Counted from the first letter of the stretch, positions 28,201-39,400 are shown. The stretch: 64,000 nucleotides of DNA from Tetranychus cinnabarinus (GCA_022266195.1 WHVY01000005.1:8184001-8248000), one strand, 5' to 3'. The notes: generated by a model from the sequence alone, not told the origin. Program-made: numbers and translations.

Positions 28201-31200
28201 AACTTTAACGGTCGACAGAAAATGAAATCGCTGTCAAACATCTAATAATGTCACTTCGTGAGATCAGTATTTTGGCTTTTTCAAAGTGAAATACCTTTTC
28301 TAAGAATCTTATTTTGCAAAATTTTGTTGGTGGCCTTTTTATGCAAAACTATCTGGTGGTGAAGAAGAGTTGACAGTAAGTTAAATATCCATTAATTTAT
28401 ACTTTAATTGATTAAAATCAATCAAAATTTTTAATTCATTTTCAGGGTAAAGTAGAAGCTGATTTTGAGCTGTTGACTGCAGAAGAAGCTGATGCTAATC
28501 CAGTTGGCTTAGCCCGTGAAGCCCCTCAACCTCTAGACCAGCCTCAGTAAGTTTTAATGTTTTTGTTTAAATAAGTTCAAGTTGTTTGCTTCACTCGACT
28601 AATGGTTATAATCTTTACATTACAGACGACCTGAAAATTCATTTTTATGGATAACTAACCCATGGAAATCATTTCACTACATTATCTGGTCTCGTAGAAA
28701 ATGGTTTTTCCTTAAAATGATGATCTTCATCTTTTTATTTCTCTTCATTTTGCTATTCGTCTATTCATTGCCGGGTTATACGGTGAAAAAAATTATCGGA
28801 GCTTAACATATTTCCCTTGCGATTATGTGTCAATATGTATTTCTTAATTAATTTGACGAATCAAGTTTATTCAACTTTACGCTTGAGTTCCATTGGTACC
28901 AATACATGAACAAATTGCGATCATTTTTCATACTAAATGGCTCACAATCTCACAATGAAAATATTGTAATGTAAATGACGATTAGTTGAATTAATCAGAC
29001 AAACCACTATGAATCCCTTCAGGTTGTCCAAGTCAATCGGAAACTCAATTCATGTGCATTCAAAATAGGATAATGGGAGATGCAAGTGATTAGCTATTAG
29101 ATGTACTCAGAGCCTTTGTTGCAGCTTAGCCAAAATCAAGTTATTATTAATAATAAATGAGAAACACGCATTTGAATGTACTTAACTTCAGCATATTTCA
29201 GCATCTATCAATGTCTAGCTCTATCCATGATTACCTCAGTCTCTTCGATATGCAAAACTAACAGAAAAACTTGAACAACAATTTATGGATAATGTTTCAA
29301 ATGCATCAAAATTTATTGGAAAATCTTTTTTACACACCAATTAGGTCTTAACTGTAAATTGATCGGATCCACCAGATCCGAAGTGATTTACTTCATTGCT
29401 TTATCAGCTTTTCAATAAAATAATTAGCTTCCCATTACTGTCAAACCTCTAATAAGGTCACTTCACGTGATTATCTTATTGTGTATTTTAATGTGAAATA
29501 GCCTTTCTACGAATTTAATTTGGGATTTTTATTTTCAAGTAGACGATTTGTATAATATAGCGAATTAAAAAACTGAATCAAACTAAATTGTTTATTTCGT
29601 ATTTTTCGTTCTTGAATCAGAGCATTCATGGTATGTAATTTTTTTTCTTAGAACCCGTTCAGTTTGGCCACAATTTTGACGCAAAAATTTGATACATTGA
29701 CTTTATACTGTACAAGAAACTGCTGCGATCATGGCTGATCGCAAGTTTCTTTTAACCACCCATGCTAACCATGCTAAGCTTCTTTTCACGGTATTTTCCA
29801 CCACCAAATCTAACACATCCGCCAGATAAACCAAATCAAACATCACTTTTTGTCCACCAAATTGTCCAACTTTCATTCGCCGCTTTGGCTTTTGCCACCA
29901 CTTTTCAAACAATTTTTTTATAAGATTATCCACCACCCAAATCCACCAAATTTTTAAGATATGATGGTGATTAATAGTGGATGTGTTGGACAATTTGGTG
30001 GACAAAAAGTGATGTTTGATTTGGTTGATCTGGCGGATGTGTTAGATTTGGTGGTGGACAATACGGCAAAAAAGGTGGAGGAAAAAAGCCGGTCACCTCT
30101 TTACTCTTTACTTAAAAAACAAAAGTTTTACATAAAATCCTGGTCTAACAATGAACCATAAACCTGAACAACAAAAAAGTTTTTCCCCCTTTTTTAATGT
30201 TATTGAATACGGATTCTACATTTTTTCCCCCAACCTCTATTTTCATGAATTTCTCAGAGATCTGAATTCTGAGGTGAGGTTTCCTATTTTTCGTGGATGT
30301 AGTTGAATTCGTGCTTTCATGCTGTGTAATTTTTTTTCTTAGAACCCGCGCAGTTTGGCCACAATCTTGACACAAAAATTTGATACATTGACTTTATATA
30401 TTGTGTAGATTAGATATAGATTTGAGAGATGACATTATCAGAGATTTGACAGCATTTTTCGTCTTTGAAATTCATGTAAATCTATTCAATTGTGAGCTAT
30501 AATATATCAAACAATTAATAAAAATAATATTGAAGATACTGAAGTCAGGAGTTAACTTGAATAATGCGATGAAATAGGTTAAAGTTAAGGTTAGTTATCA
30601 AGGAAATTAATGTTTGGTTAAACTTACGCTGAGGTTGTTTAGTGATTGAAACAGTTAAAGATGCTTCTCCAGCTGTATTACAGGCAGTACAGTTATACTC
30701 TCCATCGTCATCCATGGTAAGGTTTGCAATGGATAAAATGGATTGGCCAGTGGATGGATTATAAGTAACTGTATGACGATCATCGTTCTTGATGATGGCT
30801 CCTCTTCGAGTCCAAACAACGCTGGGCATTGGATGGCCAGATACTTGACATTCAAACACTGCATCTCCTCCTTCAATGAACTGAGCAGTTGCCGGTAATC
30901 GGACGAAAACTGGTGGACTTGAATTGGATGTTTTCAACTTCTTAACACTAATCAGAAGAAGAAAGAAGAATAAATGAGAAGAAGATTAAATGTACAAGTA
31001 ATTAATTATCCAAAATTGTACGAAAACATAATCAAACAACACAATTAAAGGTCCAGTTGATTGGCATAAAGTCACTTTATTCCGTTTGCAAATACTATTG
31101 GAATCAACTGAATCTATCCAAGTTAAACTTACACATTTGACTGACTATTAACAGTTGAAGAAACATTTTTACTCTTGGATGGAATCATTTCATAAATAAA

Positions 31201-31652
31201 TTTTCTCAATTTCGCATTTATATTAGAGGTGATCCACAAGTGATTAACAAAATATTCATAACCAGTTGCACCATTGACTAAACCTCAATCTAATCGTTGT
31301 ATTCATTCTCAGTGATTATTGCAACTGATTATCTGTACAAACTGGTGTAAATCAGTGATTCCCTTCACAGGGTGTTCCTAATGCTATAAATAAATAATCA
31401 ATGGTTATGTGCATAACTAGCAATAACCGTTTAGTTGAAGTACTCAACATCGTCGAACTGTTTATAATTAGAAAAATTTCACAGCAAATCATCATCTTTA
31501 TGAGTAATTCACATAATATGTTGAGACAACTTCAAAGTTCACGGAGATGAGACGATAATCCAATCTGAATGAACTAATCAAGAGGAAACTTACACATAAG
31601 TATGAGAAGTAGAAGAAGATGAAATGTTTGATCTTCCTCTCGATGAATACAT
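10224..31652 (-). CDS. sls: Kettin/sallimus (titin-like Ig-repeat protein of the Z-disc and I-band)
   Basis: Modular muscle protein that anchors actin at the Z-disc and links it to thick filaments. I join 21 coding exons (ends within 1-2 bp): 31594-31652 (start MYSSRGRSNISSS), 30629-30948, 26943-27124, 23747-25538, 20729-23109, 18588-20622, 18230-18373, 17913-18164, 17668-17814, 17330-17584, 16710-17252, 13485-16642, 12924-13416, 12503-12861, 12240-12412, 11704-12174, 11484-11614, 10947-11399, 10662-10850, 10430-10593, 10224-10367. Total about 4,614 residues. About 34 Ig domains are counted; most are followed by the roughly 35-residue kettin linker (pattern SI..E.Q.PE.L..I..LE). Diagnostic sallimus features are PPVF..L near the N-terminus, VDTFEYRLLREV at the start of exon 4, and the conserved unit EGD-IT/QGDLEITRKI in exon 16. 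Drosophila kettin has 35 Ig domains, so length agrees. An in-frame stop precedes the chosen ATG. The protein ends ...LIVEQIRK with no PEVK/Fn3 part. Confidence 0.95.
23110..23746. other. sls intron, nothing recognisable
   Basis: 637-bp AT-rich intron separating the exon ending inside the sixth Ig domain from the next. No repeat, RNA gene or open frame of note is seen. Confidence 0.5.
25740..25950 (-). repeat. tRNA-derived SINE-like repeat, copy 1 (in sls intron)
   Basis: About 200 bp clearly related to 48945-49135: both share the order GAGGA..CATCTGT, GTACCAGAA/ATACCAGAA, GATGGAGACTCGA / CATGGAGACTCGA, and a final short stem-loop. Read on the minus strand, the end near 25885 contains a Pol III B-box-like stretch (GGGCTCGAGTC) preceded by an anticodon-stem-like hairpin (GTCTGGAATCCAGAC). 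This is what a tRNA-derived SINE would show. Exact ends and target-site duplication are not resolved. Confidence 0.55.
25951..26942. other. Remainder of sls intron 3
   Basis: AT-rich intron sequence between the SINE-like repeat and the short Gln/Ser-rich sls exon at 26943-27124. I see nothing else in it. Confidence 0.45.
27125..28225. other. First part of sls intron 2
   Basis: AT-rich intron. An open frame at 27740-28033 (plus strand) has no recognisable domain and no splice support; it is not called as a gene. Confidence 0.45.
28226..28330. repeat. About 100-bp direct repeat, copy 1 (overlaps start of ferlin fragment)
   Basis: Sequence CTGTCAAAC-TCTAATAA-GTCACTTC ... GTGAAATA-CTTTCTA-GAAT recurs at 29436-29535. 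In this copy the repeat runs through the splice acceptor into the first ferlin exon at 28305. Confidence 0.6.
28305..28806 (+). pseudogene. 3' end of a ferlin gene (last three exons only), inside sls intron 2, opposite strand
   Basis: Ferlins are C2-domain proteins anchored by a C-terminal membrane segment and act in calcium-triggered membrane fusion. Three exons join in frame: 28305-28375 (..FCWWPFYAKLSGGEEELT), 28446-28546 (GKVEADFELLTAEEADANP, VGLAREAPQPLDQ) and 28626-28806 (RPENSFLWITNPWKS, YIIW, then a long hydrophobic segment and YSLPGYTVKKIIGA, stop). The WWP, GK(V/I)E, PLxxP, RP..SF.W and SLPGY motifs are typical of otoferlin-type C-termini. Splice sites are good (taag acceptor, GTAAGT donors) and there is no lesion in the 117 codons. 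No C2 domain or earlier ferlin exon is seen in the 1.2 kb upstream, which begins inside sls. It is therefore an orphan gene end, probably a transposed or duplicated fragment; a long upstream intron reaching past sls is the alternative. Confidence 0.85.
28807..29435. other. sls intron, downstream of ferlin fragment
   Basis: AT-rich sequence. It may include the 3' UTR of the ferlin fragment. No other feature seen. Confidence 0.4.
29436..29535. repeat. About 100-bp direct repeat, copy 2
   Basis: Diverged copy of 28226-28330. The part matching the ferlin exon start is decayed (AATTTAATTTGGG against AATCTTATTTTGC), and the WWP codons are absent. Confidence 0.6.
29622..29707. repeat. Direct repeat flanking a foldback sequence, left copy
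   Basis: About 85 bp (core TTTTTTTTCTTAGAACCCG, CAGTTTGGCCACAA, TTTGATACATTGACTTTATA) repeated in the same orientation at 30313-30399, roughly 690 bp away, with only a few differences. Confidence 0.75.
29792..30064. repeat. Foldback (inverted) repeat in sls intron 2
   Basis: The left arm, about 29792-29870 (GTATTTTCCACCACCAAATC ... AAATTGTCCAAC), is the reverse complement of the right arm, about 29986-30064 (GTTGGACAATTTGGTGGACA ... GGTGGTGGACAATAC). The spacer is about 115 bp. Arms are nearly perfect over about 75 bp. Together with the flanking direct repeats this looks like a non-autonomous mobile element; no transposase is encoded. Confidence 0.75.
30313..30399. repeat. Direct repeat flanking a foldback sequence, right copy
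   Basis: Right partner of 29622-29707; see that entry for the shared core. The few differences include GTTCAG against GCGCAG and GACGC against GACAC. Confidence 0.75.
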
Positions 31653-33221
31653 AGCTTTGATTGGTAGACAATGGGTTTAATGAAAAACGATTGAGGTTCA
31701 CTCGAGTTTCAGTGCGATTTAAACATATACTTGACACTGAGACACCATTTTATCTTTATCTTGACTACTCCATGAGTTAATGAAGAAAACACAAAACCTG
31801 AATTGAAACAGAATAAATCTCTTTTTATTATACTTTCTATTTTCTAAAAATAATAGATTTGAAAATCTTGCAAGTTTCTTCTTCTTCTTCTTGATCTATT
31901 TAAATTTAGATGTTAGTCATTCTCTCATTAACATCTTTCTTTCTTTCTCTTTCCATCATCATCATCATCTTTCCCATCTGTGTCTTGGTTATTAATAGAC
32001 TTGTGATTTCTTTGAAAATTATTGCTCAGTCTTTCAAGTTTTGTTAGTCAAGTGAAACTTATGTTTAGAGAATAAAAATAAGCTTTACATTTTCTGTTTG
32101 GTATTAAGAAACATTGGTCCAGGTAAATATGATGCTTTTATCAGGAACATAATGATAATAGCAAAATAAGCCTCAATTGTGTAAAAAGCACGCATTAACT
32201 TTGATTCGCTCGTCTGACTTCAATGAAGTCGCTTCTTTATTCGCTACAATCATCATCATAATCATCTTCAGCCACCAATAATCATTTATTCAACATTCAA
32301 TTGACCATCATTGTTATTAACTTTTTATTAACGAAATTGGTTAAATGTCTTGTCTAGAAATTCACGATTCGTTACCGATTCAGTGTTTTGTTGCTCCGAA
32401 CCCTATTTTGTTTTGCCGTTTTCAAAGCCTTCTTCCATTACAGTTCCATCTAGAATGAATAAGTCAAAAGGTCAGCTCATGGAGTTTAAATTGACCACGA
32501 ATCGGACCTAAATATAGTCAATTGTCAAAGATTAATCGTCTTGATGGATAAGTCAAAGGCTTGTTGCAATTGCACAAACTATTTCTATTTAGTCATTTCA
32601 AGATGATATACAACAAATAGTTTCAATAATATCTCAAACAGTTGAGCCGATGCCTTTCCATTCAGAATTCAACTTTTCAACAATTGGATCAATATAAATG
32701 TCACATTCACTAATCAAGTGGATAAAATAAGATAATCGCGAATTAAACATTTAAATTGCAATGTTTCAAGAGCGATAACTAAAGGTCTCGATAGATACTT
32801 TCTAAGGGTGCTTCCTATTCTTTGAGTCTTGTTATAAATAGGTATAAATGTGTTCATCAGATCAGATTATGCTACCTTAAGTTTTGTCAATGCTTTTCAA
32901 TACAACATTCAAGATAATTTTTAGTTCAAATTAGACTAAAGTCTAGGGTAAGGACTAGGGGTAAGCATACTCTGAATACAACTAGACTCGAGTCACGCAT
33001 ATTAAGACTACCTTGAAATAGTCGATTTATCATACATGTATTTCCATGTTAATCTATTCAAAGATTTAAAGTTATTTTGTCTGATTATAAGGGAATCGAG
33101 TGTAGTGCTCATTTGGAGAAGTTGATTGTCATTAAAATCGCAGAAACTAAACACTAGAATAACACAAAAAAAGAAAGAGATGTAAGTTGCTCTGAAGCTT
33201 CTTTAATTGTCAGCCACTTTG
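31653..33221. other. Upstream region of sls
   Basis: 1.6 kb of AT-rich DNA with short simple-sequence runs (TTC repeats near 31880, TTTC and ATC repeats near 31940-31970). It should hold the sls promoter and 5' UTR (minus strand). No gene is seen. Confidence 0.5.
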
Positions 33222-33936
33222 TAAGTTTAGATTGTTGATGAGATGGACAACAGATTATCCTTGATGGACAACTTTAGTCTTTAAATATGTGAATCAATTC
33301 TGGTAATGGCACAAGATGAGCAAGATTAATTCATTTGATAGATAAACTGGGTTTTACTTGCGTCTACACTGTTCTCAACTACTTCCAATTGAATTATTTA
33401 GGATTGAATGGTCGAATCATTTGTTTGTTTAACCCGTTTGGTTAATTAAGACAAGAGACAAAATCTTAATGCTTGCTTCTGCTTTTTGTTTGCTTCTTTT
33501 TTTGTCCTCGGCTTTTCGCTTCTTGATTGATATCACATTATAAATACCAAAGAATATTTACAAGTGTAATATGAGGCGAGATCGGGTAAATTGCTTTTTT
33601 CAAGTTTACTTTAACCGACAATTTATTGTTAAGTAAGGCTGTTTATCAGACGATGATGATAAATGACGATTAAAACAGGAGCTGAAGACAAAAGAGGAGA
33701 CAAGATCCACATTATGATCACAATCCTTTGGCTTACCAATGATTTGTGACGAAAATTTACTCTTGCTCTTCATTTCTGTTCTGTTTCCATTCTTCTTTTT
33801 CTCTAAAGGTTTTTTCTAGTTAAAGTCTTATTTTCTTTAATTATTTTCATCAAATTCATATTTGTGTTACGATATTATTTATAATTGTTTTTATTGTTTT
33901 TTCAAAAATATTTTCCCACAAGTATTTCTACTCACC

Positions 33937-35034
33937 ATGTCAGCGCGTCTTAGACCCCAATCGCGTTCAAATGTTATCGTCGGCCATCACTCGGGAGGAT
34001 GGTTTGAGATAGACAAAGGTCGATTTTCTTCTGTCGCGACATTGTTCGCCCCACTAATCACCTCTAAGCCTAAAGTGAAAAGGGTTTTAATCCCCGACAC
34101 CGTTTCTTTCTCATTTTTTGTGGCCTTTAAAGGCATGTTCCATGGAGATGAAATTAATGTAAAAGCAGATGAATTGAAGTTTTTTAAATTCCAACTTGCA
34201 ACCATTGGAGTAAAATTTTTACGCATTTATCGTGATAGCTCTGTTGTGGATAATAAACCCATCGTTATTATCAAGCAACTTTACAAATTATGGCGAGCAG
34301 TTATCCTTTGGCCAAGACATGAGTCTGATCGACTGATAAATGATAGGGTCAAACCATGTGAGTAACCTTTGATTATAATATCGTTTTTAATTCTTTTCCA
34401 TTAATTTTGTATTTAATTTCTGTTTGCAGTTTACACTTCTTTTGTGCCCAAAGAGACTCCATGTCAGGAGTGCAAGTTGTATGAAAAAGAAGATCTGGTG
34501 AAAAGCTGCAATTATTATAATATAAAATTTATACATGGAGATTTCAGAAAGAAACTCACCTGTGTTGGTCCAAATTATCTGACTTTTCAAGTCAGCAGAA
34601 AACAAATGATGAATTTATCATCAGCAAAACATAATACATTTGCGCGTTTTGCTGGGGACATAGATTATGTATTCCTACCAGCGCAAATATCTGAATACAC
34701 TTTTAAAAAATTTCGACTTCTTTTTTCTCGAAAATTATGTACAGTTAGTAGAAAAAATTTTAGAGAATTCAAAGAGCAGCTGAATTATTTAGGCATTTCA
34801 ATTGAAATCGCAGAATTTATTGTCAACGATCGCACGAATCAATATAAAATTCTAGCGAGAAAAAGTGGCAAATCTGATTCATATATTTGCAAGTTTAATC
34901 CTAGTTTTGCTATTAATCCCGATGAAGTCACGGATGAACCTATTATGAATATCACTCCACTATCAGAGAGTGATGAACAGCCAGAACCAGAACTAACGTC
35001 AGAGCCTCCAAAAAAAAGGAAATGTTTAATTTAA
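33937..35034 (+). CDS. Unrecognised protein with two BTB-like regions and a basic tail, copy A
   Basis: Exons 33937-34357 and 34430-35034 join in frame across a 72-bp GTGAGT...TTTGCAG intron, giving 341 residues. ATG at 33937 is in good context (CTCACCATG); the frame is open further upstream but without a better start. I do not recognise the family by name. Residues about 12-105 and 190-275 each follow the order of a BTB/POZ core: a short beta stretch, then VLIPDTVSFSFFVAFKGMF or YVFLPAQISEYTFKKF, then a segment ending (L/I)(G)(V/I) and a hydrophobic strand. This resembles the LPD-x(4-5)-F-x(6-9)-Y-TG-x-(L/V) signature of BTB domains, but the Y-TG part is degenerate. A conserved block IIKQLYKLWRA.ILWPRHES lies between them. 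The C-terminus is acidic (PEPE) then PPKKRKCLI, a likely nuclear localisation signal. The BTB reading is inference; a structure prediction would decide it. Confidence 0.7.
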
Positions 35035-36087
35035 ATATTAAAAAAGATAATTTGATAATTTTCATAAAGCAATTCAGTTACATGTCAATTTCCTCATTTT
35101 CTCATAATTTCCCTCCCTTATAATCATAATAAAATTTAAGTCATTTAAACACCTTTTGTTTGTCTATTTTCTCAAATGTTTAAAGTCGTTTAGTTTTATG
35201 TTGTTTATGTGATAAGAAACATTAATTTCTATGTTTTGTGTGTTTTTTAATCGATTGTTGGTGCCTCTAATCGATTCAACTTCAAGATCCATTGAGAACA
35301 CTTGAAAAAGGTAAGTTCCTTAGTTTATTATTCATTTATGAGTGAAAGTTACTCTATTTATTTCATGTTTTGTTTCATGTGTTTGAATAATTTCTTATTT
35401 TAGTTTTATCGTCATCATCCATGGACAAGAAGAGCAGAAGGTGATGTTTCATCAGACTATTTTGGTTTCCATATTCATCCATATCAGAGGCAACCGGTGA
35501 AGCGTTTGGCTCTTAGTAGTTTAGTACTAGGTTAAGCAACACCAGTGAGATGAAGCGGCTAATGGAACGAGTTACTCAGTTAAAGGAGGATAAAATTTAA
35601 CAAAGGTAAGATTTATAAGAGATTTTTCTATTTTCCAAGAGCTAATGAATTTTTTATATTTCATCTCTCAGGAACAACAACAGCAACTGCTTTATGGTAT
35701 ACTTCAACATGTATGTGTAATAGCGAGCATAATACCAACCAGGAAGAATCGTTTTGTAGTTTACTTCATGTTCATTGGTTTTCAACATTCAAGATATTTT
35801 TAGTCCAAATTCGGAGTGTCAAAATGCCTACCTTGACTATCACTTATTACCATCAAACTTTCATCGTATTAAAGCCATGTAAGTTCACAGCAAATGTTAA
35901 ATCTCGACGAATCTAATTTAGTCTATCTTTCTTTGAATCTCTTTTCATCTATTGCTTTACCAATCAATTTCTGGTTCAACTAATCGTGACAATCACCATT
36001 TCCATTGGTACAGAGACTTACTTTAATCAATCGACCATCTCACAGTGTACAGTCAACCTGGCTAAACGTCGTTGTTTGTTTGAGTTT
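35035..36087 (+). promoter_or_regulatory. Probable upstream and 5' UTR exons of the KCTD gene, copy A
   Basis: Between the BTB-like stop and the KCTD ATG there are splice-like signals in consistent order: donor AAAAAGGTAAGT near 35312, acceptor TTATTTTAG near 35403, donor AAAGGTAAGA near 35604 and acceptor CATCTCTCAG near 35671. No long conserved frame is seen, so these are best read as non-coding leader exons. Copy B (42313-43365) appears identical. Confidence 0.4.
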
Positions 36088-36344
36088 ATGGAAAACGCTA
36101 AACTAAACAGTCTAGCTGCGGCAGCGGCTCAAGCTAATACTGATAGATTAGCTGCATCAGTCGTGCGATCATTAAGTCCAGGTTCGTTAAACCCAAGTAC
36201 ATCGAGTTCACAATCAGGATCACCTAATTTTAATCACAAAATATCAGGCATACCTTGTGTCGCCGCCGCTTCTAGATATACAGCTCCAGTTCATATTGAT
36301 GTAGGTGGAACGATATATACTTCATCCCTTGAAACTTTAACCAA
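36088..36344 (+). pseudogene. First coding exon of a KCTD1/15-like gene, orphaned (copy A)
   Basis: The exon starts MENAKLNSLAAAAAQANTD and ends with the first strand of the T1/BTB domain (APVHIDVGGTIYTSSLETLTK) at donor AAGTAAGT. KCTD1/15 proteins act as oligomeric BTB adaptors and transcriptional co-repressors. In this copy the sequence 70 bp beyond the donor switches to an ABCC transporter exon, so the rest of the KCTD protein cannot be spliced from here. It differs from copy B by one residue (SGSPN against SGLPN). Confidence 0.8.
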
Positions 36345-36411
36345 GTAAGTCATTGTGAGGAGTGATATGTTAATATTAGCCCACAATAATATCAGTCGAT
36401 CCTAGCCAATC

Positions 36412-39400
36412 TTTGTGTTGATCGACTCCTCCAATATTCTAGATGCAAATAAAGCCTTCGTTTCACTTTCTTTATTCAATATACTCCGAATACCTCTTGC
36501 ACTTCTTCCTATGGTCGTTTCTTATGGGGCGAATGTAAGCATTTTCATTGTTTTTGTTATATCAGTTTTACTCTAATTTTTTCTCGTCTCTTTCAGTTTA
36601 TTAATTCAATAAAACGTATCAATAAATATCTTCAAGGAGATGAGATAGACCCAGAAACTATTCAACATGAGCCGCATACTCCAGTTGTTTTAAGAAATGG
36701 AACTTTTAGTTGGTCCAAAAATGATTCTTCTGTTCTCAATGGTATTACGCTCGATATCAAAGATAAAAGTTTAGTTGCTATTGTGGGTCAAGTTGGAAGT
36801 GGAAAATCATCCTTACTGTCAGCTCTTCTCGGTGATCTTTACAAAACCGAAGGATATGTGAATGTTTATGGGAAGATTGCTTATGTCCCTCAATCAGCTT
36901 GGATCCAAAATGCTACTGTTAGACAGAACATCACATTTTCACAGCCATATATTGAAGAGAAATACAATAAAGTATTGGAAGCATGTGCTCTACACAGGAT
37001 CTGAAAATATTAACTGGTGGAGATTTAACAGAAATCGGTGAAAAGGGCATTAATTTAAGTGGCGGTCAAAAACAACGAGTCAGTCTTGCTAGAGCAGTTT
37101 ACGCAAACTCTGACATTTATTTCCTCGATGATCCTTTGAGTGCAGTTGATGCTCATGTTTCCCGTCACCTTTTTGATAAAGTCATTGGTCCAACTGGAAT
37201 GCTAAAAAAGAAGACCAGAATTTTAGTTACCCACAGAGTTACTTTTCTACCTCAAGTTGATGAAATTATTGTACTTAAAGATGGTCAAATTACTGAACAA
37301 GGAACATATCATGAATTATTAGCTAAAAACGGTGAATTTGCTCAATTTTTACTACAATTTGTGAGTGAGCAACATGAAGAACTTGCAGAAGAAGACAAAG
37401 AAATAATCGAACAGTTAAAAGAAAAAATGGGTCCTGAGTTTGAAAAAAGAGGATCTATTGTTAGATCAGAAACTCTTTCCAATAGCTCAGATGGAATTCG
37501 TAGACGAACCATGTCCAATGCCTCACGTCCATCAACCAAAAAAGGTAACACTAGTCGAAGTATGTCACAGTTACGAGAAGAGCCTGAATCGACCAAAGGA
37601 AATGGTGAAAAGTTCAAATTAGTTGAAACTGAAGTCGCTCAGACAGGAAAAGTAAAATGGGGAGTTTATTGGGAGTTTTTTAAAGCTTGTGGCCTGGTTT
37701 CATGCTTGCTTGTAATTTTAGCTTTCTGTTTATCAAGTACTTTTAACTTACTATCGAGTCTTTGGTTGACTGAATGGAGTAATGACTCTCTTAATCCAGC
37801 GGCTGCTAATGATACAACTCTCAGAAACATTAGGCTTGGTGTTTATTTTGGTCTTGGACTATCGGAGACAACATTTACATTAACCAATAGTATTATACTG
37901 AACTTTGCTATTCTCAAAGGCGCTAGACTTATCCACGAAAAGATGCTTCACCGAATGATTAGAGCACCAATGTCATTTTATGATACAACTCCCTTGGGTC
38001 GAATACTTAACCGTTTCACAAAAGATATTGATGTTGCTGATGTCACTCTCACTTTCAATATCCGTCTCCTGATATCACAAAGTTTTCGAGCGATCGTAGC
38101 TATCATTGCTATATGTTTAGAGACTCCTTACTTCTTACTTGTTGTTATACCGATTGGCTTTGCGTATATTTTTGTCCAGGTAAATAATTTAAATTCATAT
38201 TTTTGCATTGATTCAAATTAATTATTTTTTCTCTTCAGAAATTTTACATATCTTCTTCCAGACAATTGAAAAGAATTGAATCAGTCACTCGATCACCAGT
38301 TTACTCGCATTTTTCGGAAACTGTCTCTGGAGCTACATCTATTAGAGCTTATGACTGCAGCGAAAGATTCATTAATGAGTGTTATCACAGAGTTGATATC
38401 AATCACTCATCTTACTTCCCCAATTTAGGCTCTAATAGATGGTTAGCGGTTCGGCTCGAGTTTCTTGGAAATCTAATCGTATTTCTTGCAGCTATTTTTG
38501 CCGTGACTTCACGTGGTACTTTAAGCCCTGGTTATACTGGACTTTCCGTTAGCTATGCTTTAACTGTCACTCAAGTATTGAATATGTTGGTTCGAGCTGT
38601 ATCTGATGTTGAAACAAATGTAGTTTCAGTTGAAAGGTGTTTGGAATACACTAAAACTCCAATGGAGGTAATTTTATATCTTTTTAAAACTCATTGGCGA
38701 TTCCTTGGTATTCATGTAGATTAATGACTATTTTTCTTCTTATCAGGCACCCTGGGACTTACCACACAAGAGAACCTCATCAAATTGGCCTGACAATGGA
38801 CAAATTGAATTCAAAAATTATAGCACTAGATATAGACCAGGTCTCGATCTAGTATTGAAAGACATTTCTTGTACTATTAAACCAAATGAAAAAGTTGGTA
38901 TAGTTGGTCGAACTGGAGCTGGTAAATCTTCTCTTACATTGGCTCTATTCCGAATCATTGAACCGTCTGGAGGAAGAATAGAAATTGATGATCAAGATAT
39001 TTCTCAATTAGGTCTTCACAATCTTCGCTCAAGACTCACGGTTATACCTCAAGACCCTGTTCTATTTTCTGGAAGCTTCAGACGTAATTTCGATCCATTC
39101 GAGAAGCACACCGATTCAGACATTTGGAAAGCTTTAGAACTTTCTCATTTGAAAGGCTTTGTGGATTCTTTAGAATCTGGTCTCAATTATGAAATCGCCG
39201 AAGGCGGAGAAAATTTAAGTGTTGGACAGAAGCAGTTGGTTTGCTTAACTAGAGCTTTACTTCGTAAAAGCAAAGTTTTAGTTCTTGATGAAGCTACTGC
39301 AGCAGTCGACATAGAAACTGACGAGCTTATCCAAGGAACAATTCGTAAAGAGTTTTCCGATTGCACCATTGTAACCATTGCTCATCGTTTGAATACAATT

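Larger units (their letters stand above)
33222..36413. repeat. Segmental duplication, copy A
   Basis: Matches 40319-43691 in the same orientation. Boundaries are sharp: shared sequence begins at TAAGTTTAGATTG and ends at GCCAATCTT. It contains a complete BTB-like gene and the first coding exon of a KCTD gene. At the right edge copy A runs straight into the middle of an ABCC exon, while copy B continues into the rest of the KCTD gene. The 1,379 bp after the BTB-like stop codon has the same length in both copies, and by eye I found a single base difference in it. Confidence 0.9.

Noticed and set aside
31880..31970. CRISPR-like or regulatory repeats upstream of sls
   Set aside because: These are plain TTC, TTTC and ATC microsatellites in a eukaryotic genome.
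33862..33936. Upstream extension of the BTB-like frame before the ATG at 33937 (same at 41115 in copy B)
   Set aside because: It begins without an ATG and is AT-rich leader sequence; ATG at 33937/41190 has a good context and is the first conserved start.
35026..35034. CaaX prenylation box at the end of the BTB-like proteins
   Set aside because: The cysteine is third from the end (CLI), not fourth, so it does not fit.
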